Part shown: positions 32,822 to 40,767 of the stretch, piece after piece | How positions within the stretch are numbered: the first letter of the stretch is position 1 | Layout of the letters: every line of letters starts with the position of its first letter | Virus record (IMG/VR): IMGVR_UViG_3300032242_002237 | Location: 1-52,437 of that record | Direction: 5' to 3' (one strand) | Length of the DNA: 52,437 nucleotides | Source: a virus | Position numbers and translations under genes: made by a program | Notes under the pieces: generated by a model | The model's database searches: none | What the model was told of the DNA's origin: nothing | The model's input: the letters and a program-made list of their open reading frames with translations, nothing else

Positions 32822-34861
32822 ATGAAAAAGATACTCACCAGCCCATGGACGGCACTCATCACTCTTGCACTGATTGTAGGCGTAAGGATCGCAGATCCTT
32901 CATTTGTGGAAAGCGTACGACTGCGCTATTTTGACACATTGATCTCCAGTCGAGCACCAACTGAAAACAACATAGTCACTGTAAACATCGACGAAGCCGG
33001 ACTGGACAAGTACGGACAATGGCCGTTGCCAAGGAGTGAGTATGCCAAAATTATTAAAGACCTGTATGATCGTCATGCTGGCCTTGTCGTGCTTAATGTT
33101 ATCATGGCTGACAGCGATCGCACTGGTGGTGATGGCGCTCTCGCAAATGCACTGAAACAGTACCCCACTGTGCTGGTCAATGTGCCCACAGACAAAAACA
33201 AAAACACTCCTCGCAATCCTGGTGCAGTGATCCTGGGGCCAGAGTGGATGGATCGAATAGTGAACTATCCAGGCGTGATGGCCAACGTGCCGGTGTTGGA
33301 GAATGCTGCCGCTGGCGTGGGCACCGTACACACCATGCCTGAGATAGACGGTGTGAATCGTCGCATGCCCTTGATCGTTGCCAGTGGCGAGCACCTGTAC
33401 CCCAGCCTTAGCATGGAAGTGCTACGATTGGCCGCAGGTGACGAAGCTTTCCAAGTCAAGTTGAACGAATGGGGCGTGGAAAAGATGCGCATTCCAAAGT
33501 TTGGTCCTATCTCAACTGATGAGCTGGGCCGTGTTTGGATCGACTGGTCACAAAAGTCACACGCTTATAGTATCACCAACTTGCCTGCTGACTTCGGCGG
33601 AGCAGTAGTCCTTGTGGGTCCTACTGCGGCAGGTATCAGTAATCCACTGCCTACCTCGATTGGTGCAGTGTATCCCAATGAAGCACAGGCCGCTGTGATG
33701 GGTACCATGTTCAACAATGTGAACATACAGCGTCCAGACTGGGCCGACGGTGCTGAGATCATTGGACTGCTGGTAGCAGGATTATTGTTACTATTTTTAA
33801 CAAGGTGGACTTATGCGGGACTTGCGTCGGTCATTGTATTGGTTGTTGGCGGCATTGTTGGTAGTCAGTATGCTTTCACTAACTTTTTATTCTTATTTGA
33901 TGCTACTGCCTTTGCAGTTGGCACAGTCTTGGTCGCTTTGCATGCCTACGGTGTCAAGTTTGTTTCAGAGTTCCTCCAAAAGCAAGCCATAAAGAAACAG
34001 TTTGCTGGCTACTGCTCTAAGGAAGTTGTAGAGCTATTACAAAAAGATCCAGATTTGATCAAGCGTGGTGTGCGCAAAGACGTATCAGTCATGTTCTCAG
34101 ATCTGCGTGGATTTACTCCTATTGGCGAACACTTTGGAGACGACGTTGCTGGACTGGGCCGGTACATGAATGGTTACATGGATGCCATCAGCCAGCCCAT
34201 GTTGGACAACCGTGGCATGGTCATCAAGTATGTGGGTGATGCGAGTATGCACATACACGGTGCTCCTATCGAAGACCCAAACCATGCTAGAACAATCGTT
34301 GCAGTTGGTTTAGAAATGCTGGATGCAGTGGATGAGTATACCAAGATCATGGAAGCACAAGGCTTACCACCAGCCGCAATGGGTTGGGGTTGCAACTCAG
34401 GCATTGGCTTTATTGGCGAAATGGGTTCAACAGAACGACACAGCTATGATATCTTAGGTGACATGGTTTCAACTGCGGCACGACTAGAAGCACGTTGCAA
34501 GGCCTATGGTGTGTTGTGTATCATTGGTGCAGAGACCTACAACAGAACCAAAGACGACTTCTTCTATCTAATGCTAGATAACCTACAACCCAAAGGTAAA
34601 ACTGTAGCCGACTTGATCTACACAGCACTACGCACACGCGGTGTTGATTACTCAAAAGATAAGGCACAGCACGAAGCGATGCACGATTTATACAGAGCTA
34701 AAAAGTTTGACGAAGCTGCCGCTATGTGTGCCAAGCTCAAGGGCAATTTTGGTGGGCAAATGGACAAGTACTACAAGATCTGGATTGAGCGTTGCGACTT
34801 CATGAAGCAACAGGATCTGGGCGACAACTGGAACGGTGAGTTCGTAGCTCACGAAAAATGA
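32822..34861 (+). CDS. CHASE2-domain class III adenylate cyclase
   Basis: 679 residues. N-terminal membrane helix (about 9-22), CHASE2 sensor (about 28-310, RLRYFDTLISSRAPTENNIVTVNIDEAGLDKYGQWPLPRSEYAKII), three helices (about 318-385), then the cyclase domain (about 415-600). Metal-binding D427 (FSDLRGF) and D473 (KYVGD) are present. K469 and D543 (SYDILGD) are the residues that select ATP over GTP, so cAMP is the predicted product. Codon choice becomes A/T-richer after about 33780. A CHASE2 cyclase next to a FecR gene is an arrangement I recall from bacterial genomes. Effect on the host is unknown. Confidence 0.92.
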   Translation: MKKILTSPWTALITLALIVGVRIADPSFVESVRLRYFDTLISSRAPTENNIVTVNIDEAGLDKYGQWPLPRSEYAKIIKDLYDRHAGLVVLNVIMADSDRTGGDGALANALKQYPTVLVNVPTDKNKNTPRNPGAVILGPEWMDRIVNYPGVMANVPVLENAAAGVGTVHTMPEIDGVNRRMPLIVASGEHLYPSLSMEVLRLAAGDEAFQVKLNEWGVEKMRIPKFGPISTDELGRVWIDWSQKSHAYSITNLPADFGGAVVLVGPTAAGISNPLPTSIGAVYPNEAQAAVMGTMFNNVNIQRPDWADGAEIIGLLVAGLLLLFLTRWTYAGLASVIVLVVGGIVGSQYAFTNFLFLFDATAFAVGTVLVALHAYGVKFVSEFLQKQAIKKQFAGYCSKEVVELLQKDPDLIKRGVRKDVSVMFSDLRGFTPIGEHFGDDVAGLGRYMNGYMDAISQPMLDNRGMVIKYVGDASMHIHGAPIEDPNHARTIVAVGLEMLDAVDEYTKIMEAQGLPPAAMGWGCNSGIGFIGEMGSTERHSYDILGDMVSTAARLEARCKAYGVLCIIGAETYNRTKDDFFYLMLDNLQPKGKTVADLIYTALRTRGVDYSKDKAQHEAMHDLYRAKKFDEAAAMCAKLKGNFGGQMDKYYKIWIERCDFMKQQDLGDNWNGEFVAHEK

Positions 34862-34952
34862 TAGTGGTCGTTTTGTAGTTCACGGTAGCGAATCGCTCCC
34901 TACGCCCAGCACCCGGGCACCCTCGCAACTAGTGCGGTCCTAAGGGTGTTCT
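34862..34952. other. GC-rich structured intergenic region
   Basis: Between the convergent cyclase (+) and the next minus gene lie three successive stem-loops: AGCG/CGCT (34887-34897), GCCC/GGGC (34904-34918), and ACCCT/AGGGT (34919-34947) enclosing CGCA/TGCG. There is no clear T run and no tRNA T-loop. It may act as a bidirectional transcription stop or be a small structured RNA. Confidence 0.45.
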
Positions 34953-35339
34953 TTAAGAGCTGCCGCCGGCAGCTTCTTTCTTGTCACTTGGATCAACAGG
35001 CGCAGTGACTTTGCCACTGACCTTGTCTGCTTCGTCTATAGCATCATGGAACTTCTTGTTGGCCTGTGCTTCAACCAAGGCAGTTTCCATAACACGGTCT
35101 GATTCAATCATCTTGCCACGTATGGTCAACACTGTGTTGACCTTTTGGTTCAGACGGATCAAGTCATTGTCCAGCATACGGATGCGATCGATCAATGCAA
35201 TCAACACAGTGTTGGCATCTGAGATCACAGGCTTGACTTCCTTGGTACACCATTCCCACACATACTTGATGATGTAGCCCATGCCCACTGCCATCACAAT
35301 GGGAAAGCCGTATTTGTTAACTAGTTCGACCATGTCCAT
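34953..35339 (-). CDS. Holin-like (BhlA-type layout) membrane protein
   Basis: 128 residues. One N-terminal membrane segment (about 8-28, KYGFPIVMAVGMGYIIKYVWEW) followed by a heptad helix (about 45-75, LIALIDRIRMLDNDLIRLNQKVNTVL) and a charged tail. This is the layout of BhlA/UviB-type holin-like proteins. The gene at 36876-37157 encodes a related protein with the same order of motifs. The ATG follows TAAATA by exactly four bases (35342-35351 on the minus strand), so the mRNA is predicted leaderless. Confidence 0.6.
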   Translation of the reverse strand: MDMVELVNKYGFPIVMAVGMGYIIKYVWEWCTKEVKPVISDANTVLIALIDRIRMLDNDLIRLNQKVNTVLTIRGKMIESDRVMETALVEAQANKKFHDAIDEADKVSGKVTAPVDPSDKKEAAGGSS

Positions 35340-35341
35340 AT

Positions 35342-35351
35342 TGTATTTACC
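35342..35351 (-). promoter_or_regulatory. Late-like promoter GGTAAATACA (minus strand), leaderless arrangement
   Basis: On the minus strand TAAATA (35349-35344) is followed by CAAT and the ATG at 35339. The spacing is identical to plus-strand sites at 2327, 20723 and 32812. Confidence 0.55.
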
Positions 35352-36120
35352 TTCCTACGTATACCTTGGGTTCAGCTTCAGCTCTGCGCCGCTCTTCACT
35401 TTTGGGCAACAGGTCTTTGCCATATTGCGGATACTTCTGCTGGCGATCATATGCCACCCACATGAACACACCACCCATGGTGAATATGATCACGATCACT
35501 GCAATGCCTATTATAAATTCATCTCTCAGGCGTCTCATCCTGGCGGCGCGGCGGCGATCTGCCACTGCTTGTCTTTGCATCTGTAGGGTGATAAGAACTT
35601 TTTGTTCTGCCCCTATTTTTTTCATCATGATATTTACATCAGTCCATAGAGCACCCAGCTCTGGGGGACTTTGGTAAATCATTATTTCTTGTAATTCTGT
35701 GCCCATGGCTTCCAACTGCTTGCGCATGAGCACACGCTGTAAGGCACGTTTGCCTAGGCTGTCATCACCAGTATAAACTTGTGTTTTGCTACGTTTTTCT
35801 TCTTCTTCAAATACTGCCAGGCATTTGTAAAAGTTATCAAAATACACACCAAGTTGGTTGCCTATTTCTGTGTAGATATCAGTAGTTTCTGTACTACGCT
35901 TGTTTAATTCTTTGACCCGAGCTTTTTCTTCAGCAAGTTGTTTACGTGCTTCAGGAGGAACAGGCTTGCCCTCATACAACTTGTGGAACTGCTGGTCAAG
36001 GTCTTTGACTATGTCTTTGACCTCACCAGCGGCACCTTTAATGTCCTTATAGAGTTTGCAGCCGGCCTTGACTGCACTCACGGCTCCGTTGGCTAATGCA
36101 AATAGCGTTAACGGATCCAT
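35347..36120 (-). CDS. Coiled-coil protein with C-terminal membrane anchor
   Basis: 257 residues. Helical throughout with charged heptads (about 20-110 and 125-200) and one hydrophobic segment (about 208-230, FIIGIAVIVIIFTMGGVFMWVAY) followed by a basic tail. A GGAGAG ribosome site precedes the ATG. Its 3' end overlaps the late-like element of the next gene. Function unknown; it sits in a group of membrane proteins. Confidence 0.65.
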   Translation of the reverse strand: MDPLTLFALANGAVSAVKAGCKLYKDIKGAAGEVKDIVKDLDQQFHKLYEGKPVPPEARKQLAEEKARVKELNKRSTETTDIYTEIGNQLGVYFDNFYKCLAVFEEEEKRSKTQVYTGDDSLGKRALQRVLMRKQLEAMGTELQEIMIYQSPPELGALWTDVNIMMKKIGAEQKVLITLQMQRQAVADRRRAARMRRLRDEFIIGIAVIVIIFTMGGVFMWVAYDRQQKYPQYGKDLLPKSEERRRAEAEPKVYVGR

Positions 36121-36132
36121 GCCACTCTCCTA

Positions 36133-36717
36133 TTAGAACCACAGGAACAAACCGTTTAGACTCAATAACAATCCAAACCCTGCTACTGCAAAGCTAGCCC
36201 AGAACAAATACATGCTCACAGCCAGGATAGAAGCTGATAGCACAACAATGGCCATTTGGTATGCAGTTGACGCATAACCAATCCATGGGCTACGTTGTTT
36301 AGCATCATCACGTTCTGCTTCCAGTGCCTTGGCTTTCTTCATTAGGTCTTGCTTGCCTTCGCCTGGCTCATTTTCATAACGATCAATCTTGGCTGCCATT
36401 TCTTCTGCACGAGCCCGGTCGCCATTGTGTTGTGCTTCGTACAAGTTTTGTTCTGCTAGACTTTGCTTGATACTCTTGGCTTGGTAGAAACTGTAGGTGT
36501 CATTGGCTTTGATGGTGTTGTTCAACACGGTCGAACCTAACTTACCACCATACCAGGCATTGACTGCTAGACACAGGGCAAACACATTGATGACCATGCC
36601 TGCTTTGTCTTTGATCTTTGCTTCACGTTCGCTACGTGAGCCAACTGGCGGCTTGGGTGTGCTTTCGTCTTTTGGTTGTTTGTTAACCAAGTTTAATACT
36701 GAATCGATTAGTGCCAT
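36133..36717 (-). CDS. DUF4337-like membrane protein
   Basis: 194 residues. A first membrane segment (about 42-60), then NNTIKANDTYSFYQAKSIKQSLAEQNL, which resembles the DUF4337 core, a charged helix (about 95-140) and two C-terminal membrane segments (about 150-190). DUF4337 proteins are uncharacterised bacterial membrane proteins. The GAGGAG ribosome site lies right before the ATG and overlaps the stop of the gene upstream. Its codon choice is more A/T-rich than the main genome, suggesting later acquisition. Confidence 0.7.
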   Translation of the reverse strand: MALIDSVLNLVNKQPKDESTPKPPVGSRSEREAKIKDKAGMVINVFALCLAVNAWYGGKLGSTVLNNTIKANDTYSFYQAKSIKQSLAEQNLYEAQHNGDRARAEEMAAKIDRYENEPGEGKQDLMKKAKALEAERDDAKQRSPWIGYASTAYQMAIVVLSASILAVSMYLFWASFAVAGFGLLLSLNGLFLWF

Positions 36718-36726
36718 GTATACTCC

Positions 36727-36876
36727 TCAAAATGTAATTGCACCTAGTACAAAACCAATCACCAATCCAATGGCCAAGGCTTTGTATAAATCACTGTCAT
36801 GCCAAAGCGGCTGTGCTCTGAGATATTCCTGTGTGTGTTTTGGTAGACTGTCCCACCATGCTTGATATTTGTTCAT
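36727..36876 (-). CDS. 49-residue membrane protein
   Basis: Small ORF between two larger minus-strand genes: MNKYQAWWDSLPKHTQEYL... then a C-terminal hydrophobic segment (LYKALAIGLVIGFVLGAITF). Its ATG overlaps the stop of the upstream gene (TGATG at 36878-36874), which strongly supports translation. Function unknown. Confidence 0.65.
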   Translation of the reverse strand: MNKYQAWWDSLPKHTQEYLRAQPLWHDSDLYKALAIGLVIGFVLGAITF

Positions 36877-37157
36877 CAATCTCTCCGGGCATCATTCTTG
36901 CCGTCTGCACGGCTGATACGATCAACGTCGGGTCGCAGGCCCAAGGCATTGCTCACGATGGTGTCAATGCGTATCACATCATGGTTCATGGTCTTCACAC
37001 GATTGTCCAAGGCCGTGATAATGCCAGCCATGCCTTTGATGCTGCCAAGCACACCGCCCAGTAAAAGTTTTATGGTAAGATACACAAAGTAACCACCGGC
37101 AAATGCCATAGCCACCGGAAACCCAAGGTCACCTATTAGTTTGAAGATGTCACCCAT
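36876..37157 (-). CDS. Holin-like membrane protein, related to the 34953 gene product
   Basis: 93 residues. ATG at 37157 is preferred over GTG at 37160 because AAGGAG lies five bases before it. Layout: membrane segment (about 5-35, LIGDLGFPVAMAFAGGYFVYLTIKLLL) and heptad helix (ALDNRVKTMNHDVIRIDTIVSNALG). Shared order with the 34953 product (GFP-x-x-M-A, then R-x-x-x-x-x-x-D-x-I-R). First gene of the minus-strand membrane-protein island. Confidence 0.6.
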   Translation of the reverse strand: MGDIFKLIGDLGFPVAMAFAGGYFVYLTIKLLLGGVLGSIKGMAGIITALDNRVKTMNHDVIRIDTIVSNALGLRPDVDRISRADGKNDARRD

Positions 37158-37185
37158 CACAGCTCCTTGTTGATATTATTCTAGT

Positions 37186-37195
37186 TGTATTTATT
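37186..37195 (-). promoter_or_regulatory. Late-like promoter AATAAATACA (minus strand)
   Basis: On the minus strand AATAAATACA lies about 28 bases before the ATG at 37157, with an AAGGAG ribosome site between. It is divergent to AATAAATAAC (37223-37232, plus strand), which precedes the 37263 gene. Confidence 0.55.
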
Positions 37196-37222
37196 TCGGA
37201 CAGGCGTTTTTGGATCAGTGCC

Positions 37223-37232
37223 AATAAATAAC
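37223..37232 (+). promoter_or_regulatory. Late-like element AATAAATAAC
   Basis: A plus-strand TAAATA variant lies about 30 bases before the ATG at 37263. Together with the minus-strand element at 37186-37195 it would form a divergent late promoter pair. Confidence 0.4.
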
Positions 37233-37262
37233 ACAAGTACAAAACCATCAGGATACCCGCAG

Positions 37263-38027
37263 ATGCAATATATCGATTACTCAGCCATTACGTTTGATGC
37301 GTTCAAAGACAGCAACAAGCAAGAAGATACCATAAAGCGCAAAAAAGAGATCCTAGACTCTGTTTTTTCATACCATAGAGCCACCCCACGGAGCATGCTT
37401 TTTGTGGGATTCAATCCGGCCATGCTAGACTACGCAGACCTAGATATCACTGTCACGCAGGTCACACCTGGAATCATGGGCTGGATACGCAAGGCCATTC
37501 CTTCAGCACGATTCATGGAATGGGAACAGCTGAATGAAACAGACTCTTTTGATGCTGTGATTGCCATGGAAGAATTCCTGACCTTTGCTGAGTCAGAAGA
37601 ATTCCAGCATGCACAATTGAACAAAATTTGCAATCTAGCCAACCAAGTTGCCATAACTACATTGAGAGACTACAAGAACCAAGGGTTCAAAGATCGTGAG
37701 TTCAGCATACCCAGTTTGGTCAAAGGCCAACAGGATGACAAGATGTTTTTGGAATATCATGACTACGATCTGCAGGACCGCAATGCATGGACACGTTCGG
37801 TATTTGAAGTACAGGGCGAGAACATGCGGGCCTTCCGTGGTTTCCAATGCAGGCAAATGTTTTTCAAACAGTGTGCGAAGTTCAGCCTTGATGCAGGTGC
37901 AACAGATTTCTTGATACACAAGAACATCATGTACAAGAGCCTGATCAAGAAGAACTATGAACACGTAATTTCAATGGGATTTTCAAATAATGGACGTAGC
38001 CAACCAAGTAGACAGTATAGTCAATAA
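37263..38027 (+). CDS. Methyltransferase-like Rossmann protein
   Basis: 254 residues from the ATG at 37263. SMLFVGFNPAMLDYADLDITVTQVTPGIMGWIRKAIPSARFMEWEQLNETDSFDAVIAMEEFLTFA follows the pattern of a SAM-dependent methyltransferase fold: strand 1, acidic residue after strand 2, and a D-A-V-I-A strand 4. The usual GxGxG loop is altered to VGFNP, so cofactor binding is uncertain. It overlaps the fibre gene by 38 bases. Confidence 0.6.
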   Translation: MQYIDYSAITFDAFKDSNKQEDTIKRKKEILDSVFSYHRATPRSMLFVGFNPAMLDYADLDITVTQVTPGIMGWIRKAIPSARFMEWEQLNETDSFDAVIAMEEFLTFAESEEFQHAQLNKICNLANQVAITTLRDYKNQGFKDREFSIPSLVKGQQDDKMFLEYHDYDLQDRNAWTRSVFEVQGENMRAFRGFQCRQMFFKQCAKFSLDAGATDFLIHKNIMYKSLIKKNYEHVISMGFSNNGRSQPSRQYSQ

Positions 38028-39252
38028 TCTCGTAAGAGATATCGAAACACGTTTGAATGCCAGGGTCGAGTCCCTGATAACACAAGCCCTGCAAAGCCGC
38101 TTGGATTCTATCGACTATGAAAGCAAACTGAACTTCCTGGCCAGCCGCAAGCTGGACAGCATGATTGCTGAGATGGAAGTGGATCAAGCCAGTGTACAGC
38201 AACGACTGGATGCTGTGGCCGACACAGTGATCAACAGTGTGCAGACTGATGCCAGACAGATGGCCATCACACATGTGAAGAACAGGCTGTACAACGATCT
38301 TGATGTGAACCAGATGGTACGAGAAATCGTGGGTGTGGAGATCGCACAAAAGCTGGGCACGTTTGCATTTCCTCCCAACAGCATACCCGGCGAAGCTGTC
38401 AACAGCAAGAAGTTGGTCATATCAGGTGACAACGTCAGCGGCGGCATCATCAAGAACTTTGCCAGCAACGGCATTGATGACAAGAGCTCACAGGTGCAGA
38501 TGACCTTGCTGGACGCAGGCGTGGTGGTTGAAAACAAGCTGATCACCCTGGGCCTGGAAGTCAAAGGTACCACAGTGATCGAAGGTGACCTGCACATCGT
38601 GGGTGACGTTCCTGTGGAAGGCAAGTTCTATCAGACCTTGATCGCCCACACTGTGGAAGCTACCAAGAAAAACCTAGACACAGAACTGTTCCAGGGCTAC
38701 AGCCAGATCCTGTTTGATCGCATACAGGATCAAGGCATTGAGCTGGACAAGATCAGCATTGGCGGACAGCCCTTGGTACAAGGTCCCAAACTCAACTATG
38801 GTATTTCGGACACCAACATCACACGCCTGGGTATCGTGCAAGGACTGGAAACTTCAGGCGACACCTACTTGAACCAAAGCCTCATGGTGGTAAACGGACG
38901 AGTGGGCGTCAACACACGAGACCCACAGCATGCTCTCAGCGTGTGGGATCAAGAAGTGGAAATTGGGTTCACCAAGCGCCAGCGTGATGTGGGCTGGATG
39001 GGCACACCACGTGAGCAGAGCCTCATACTCAGTGCCAACAAAAACGACAACGTGGTGCTCAACCACGACGGATCAACCACTATCCAACGCCTGTTCCTGG
39101 GCGGTGTGGAAATTGGAACCACGGACCAATCACCTGCTGGTGCCGCGCCACGTGGCAGTGTGATGTTCAACAACAATCCAACTCCGGGCTCGCCCGCAGG
39201 CTGGGTCAGTTTGGGCAACGGCGCTTGGAGCCGTTTTGGCACCCTAGGTTGA
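37990..39252 (+). CDS. Tail fibre-like structural protein
   Basis: 420 residues. Helical, coiled-coil-like N-terminal third (about 1-120), then repeated beta segments (KLVISGDNVSGG, VIEGDLHIVGDVPVEG, GLETSGDTYLNQSLMVVNGRVGVNTRDPQHALSVWD), typical of phage fibre shafts and tips, with VMFNNNPTPGSPAGWVSLGNGAWSRFG at the end. VNTRDPQHALSVWD resembles the segment before fibre tips or chaperone domains. It overlaps the previous gene by 38 bases. Confidence 0.8.
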   Translation: MDVANQVDSIVNNLVRDIETRLNARVESLITQALQSRLDSIDYESKLNFLASRKLDSMIAEMEVDQASVQQRLDAVADTVINSVQTDARQMAITHVKNRLYNDLDVNQMVREIVGVEIAQKLGTFAFPPNSIPGEAVNSKKLVISGDNVSGGIIKNFASNGIDDKSSQVQMTLLDAGVVVENKLITLGLEVKGTTVIEGDLHIVGDVPVEGKFYQTLIAHTVEATKKNLDTELFQGYSQILFDRIQDQGIELDKISIGGQPLVQGPKLNYGISDTNITRLGIVQGLETSGDTYLNQSLMVVNGRVGVNTRDPQHALSVWDQEVEIGFTKRQRDVGWMGTPREQSLILSANKNDNVVLNHDGSTTIQRLFLGGVEIGTTDQSPAGAAPRGSVMFNNNPTPGSPAGWVSLGNGAWSRFGTLG

Positions 39253-39277
39253 CAAAGATATAACAATAGCGTACACT
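39249..39277 (+). promoter_or_regulatory. Sigma70-type promoter, leaderless arrangement
   Basis: TTGACA (39249-39254)-17-TACACT (39272-39277) overlaps the stop of the fibre gene. Only six bases separate the -10 box from the ATG at 39284 and no ribosome site is seen, so the mRNA is predicted leaderless. Confidence 0.65.
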
Positions 39278-39283
39278 TGCTCT

Positions 39284-39418
39284 ATGACTAGCGTCTTCGA
39301 GTTTGTTTTAGTAAGTATCATTGGTCTGGGCATGCTCCTGGGCATGATACTTTTCTTCAGCAAGCTCTTGGATATTTTCTTTGAATCCGATGACCCTTGG
39401 AAAAACAATGACAGATAA
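39284..39418 (+). CDS. 44-residue membrane protein
   Basis: Short ORF: MTSVFEFVLVSIIGLGMLLGMILFFSKLLDIFFESDDPWKNNDR. One membrane segment (about 5-33) and an acidic tail. It sits directly behind a sigma70 promoter and overlaps the UV-endonuclease start by 11 bases. Function unknown. Confidence 0.6.
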   Translation: MTSVFEFVLVSIIGLGMLLGMILFFSKLLDIFFESDDPWKNNDR

Positions 39419-40445
39419 ACGAATCGGCTTTTGTTGCAAATGGCTCAATGACCCATCCGAATGTGGCGGCATGAAAGTAAATGCTGTGGATCGCGAGCTA
39501 AACGGACGCTCAACTACCATGCGCTGGTTGCGTGAACATGCAGACGAAGCTGAACAGCGCCAGTGGGACATCATGAATCACAATGCCATAGCCGCGGTCA
39601 AGATGATTGAGCGTGTGGCTACCTTGGAACCCGAACGACGCATGGTACGCCTGGGTAGCGAAATGCTACAGGGCTACACAGAACCGTCGTGGATTGACTG
39701 GTGGCAACGCCCAGAAATCCAAGCGCACTGTGAAAAGATCTTTGCACCCATTGGTGAAACTGCTCGACGCTTGGGTGTGCGACTATCGTTCCATCCTGGC
39801 CAGTTCTGTGTGCTGGCGTCAGAGTCAGACGAGATTGTGGAGCGCAGTATCTTAGAATTTGAATATCACGTTGATATGGCGCGGTGGATGGGCTACGGCG
39901 CCACATGGCATGACCATGGTTTCAAGATCAACGTGCATTTGTCTGGTAAAGGTGGATCAGACAAGTTCCTACGAACCCTGGGCAAGCTCACGCCCGAGGC
40001 CAGGAATCTAATAACCATCGAAAACGATGAGATGACAAATGGACTGGACTGTACTCTTGCTGTTGGTGAACATGTGGCTCTTGTTCTCGACATTCACCAT
40101 CATTGGATCAACTCGAATGGCGAATATATCTTGGCCACGGATGATCGCGTTCGTAGGGTTGTTGACAGTTGGCGTGGTACTCGTCCTGTTCTGCACTATT
40201 CTGTTAGTAGGGAAGATATTCTTGTGGGTCATTGCCCCGGAACTAGGCCCGATCTTGCGGGACTTGTTGCTGGAGGTCATAAGAAACAAAAGCTTCGAGC
40301 ACACAGTGATTTTTACTGGAACGAGCCTGTCACAGACTGGGCTTTGACTTTCCTAGACAACTTTGACATACAGTGCGAGAGCAAGGGCAAGAACTTGGCC
40401 AGTGGTCAAGTTTACAATCGAGCCAAGACCCTACAGCTGGTATAA
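39408..40445 (+). CDS. uvsE: UV-damage endonuclease (UvsE/UvdE family)
   Basis: 345 residues from ATG 39408. It follows the UvdE TIM-barrel order: IGFCCKWLN, the TTMRWLREH...EQRQWDIMNHN segment, VRLGSEM, RLSFHPGQFCVLAS, TIENDEM, LALDIHHHWIN-like VALVLDIHHHWIN and LRAHSDFYWN. The conserved Glu/His/Asp set binds two or three metal ions and nicks DNA 5' of UV photoproducts. An aquatic phage exposed to sunlight would benefit. A terminator follows immediately. Confidence 0.93.
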   Translation: MTDKRIGFCCKWLNDPSECGGMKVNAVDRELNGRSTTMRWLREHADEAEQRQWDIMNHNAIAAVKMIERVATLEPERRMVRLGSEMLQGYTEPSWIDWWQRPEIQAHCEKIFAPIGETARRLGVRLSFHPGQFCVLASESDEIVERSILEFEYHVDMARWMGYGATWHDHGFKINVHLSGKGGSDKFLRTLGKLTPEARNLITIENDEMTNGLDCTLAVGEHVALVLDIHHHWINSNGEYILATDDRVRRVVDSWRGTRPVLHYSVSREDILVGHCPGTRPDLAGLVAGGHKKQKLRAHSDFYWNEPVTDWALTFLDNFDIQCESKGKNLASGQVYNRAKTLQLV

Positions 40446-40469
40446 AAAAGCCCCTTCCGGGGCTTTTTT
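40444..40469. terminator. Bidirectional intrinsic terminator
   Basis: AAAAAAGCCCC (40444-40454) and GGGGCTTTTTT (40459-40469) form a perfect stem with a TTCC loop. It ends both the UV-endonuclease gene (+) and the histone-like gene (-). Confidence 0.92.
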
Positions 40470-40473
40470 GTTT

Positions 40474-40734
40474 TTAAGACGCTTTGGGTGTCTTAGGTTT
40501 CTTTGGTGCCTTGGCTTTGGTAGGTGCCTTGGCAGTAGCAGTCTTTTTAACAGGAGCAGGCCGTTTGGCCTTTGCTGTCGTCTTTTCAGCTACTGAAGTC
40601 ACCTCCTTTACAGGCTCAGCTACAACAGCAGGTGCTGGTGCAGACTCCTGAGCAGGCGATTCAACCTTGTATGGTACTTCCGCCGCTATTGCATCCGGTT
40701 TTCCAAAGATGAAATGTTTGATCTTTTGCAACAT
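40474..40734 (-). CDS. Histone H1-like Lys/Ala/Pro-rich protein
   Basis: 86 residues from ATG 40734, behind GAAGGAG. The N-terminus (MLQKIKHFIFGKPDAIAAEVPY) is followed by an Ala/Pro/Glu stretch and a strongly basic low-complexity C-terminus of A-K-x-P/T repeats (about 50-86), as in bacterial H1-like proteins. It probably binds DNA or RNA nonspecifically. The palindrome TAGTGAG-AA-CTCACTA (40768-40783) overlaps its expected promoter. Confidence 0.65.
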   Translation of the reverse strand: MLQKIKHFIFGKPDAIAAEVPYKVESPAQESAPAPAVVAEPVKEVTSVAEKTTAKAKRPAPVKKTATAKAPTKAKAPKKPKTPKAS

Positions 40735-40767
40735 CGTAATGTCTCCTTCGAAGATGTGTATTATATT

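Noticed and set aside
38058-38075. tRNA T-arm-like sequence (CAGGGTCGAGTCCCTG)
   Set aside because: It lies inside the coding frame of the fibre gene, and no acceptor or anticodon arms fit around it.
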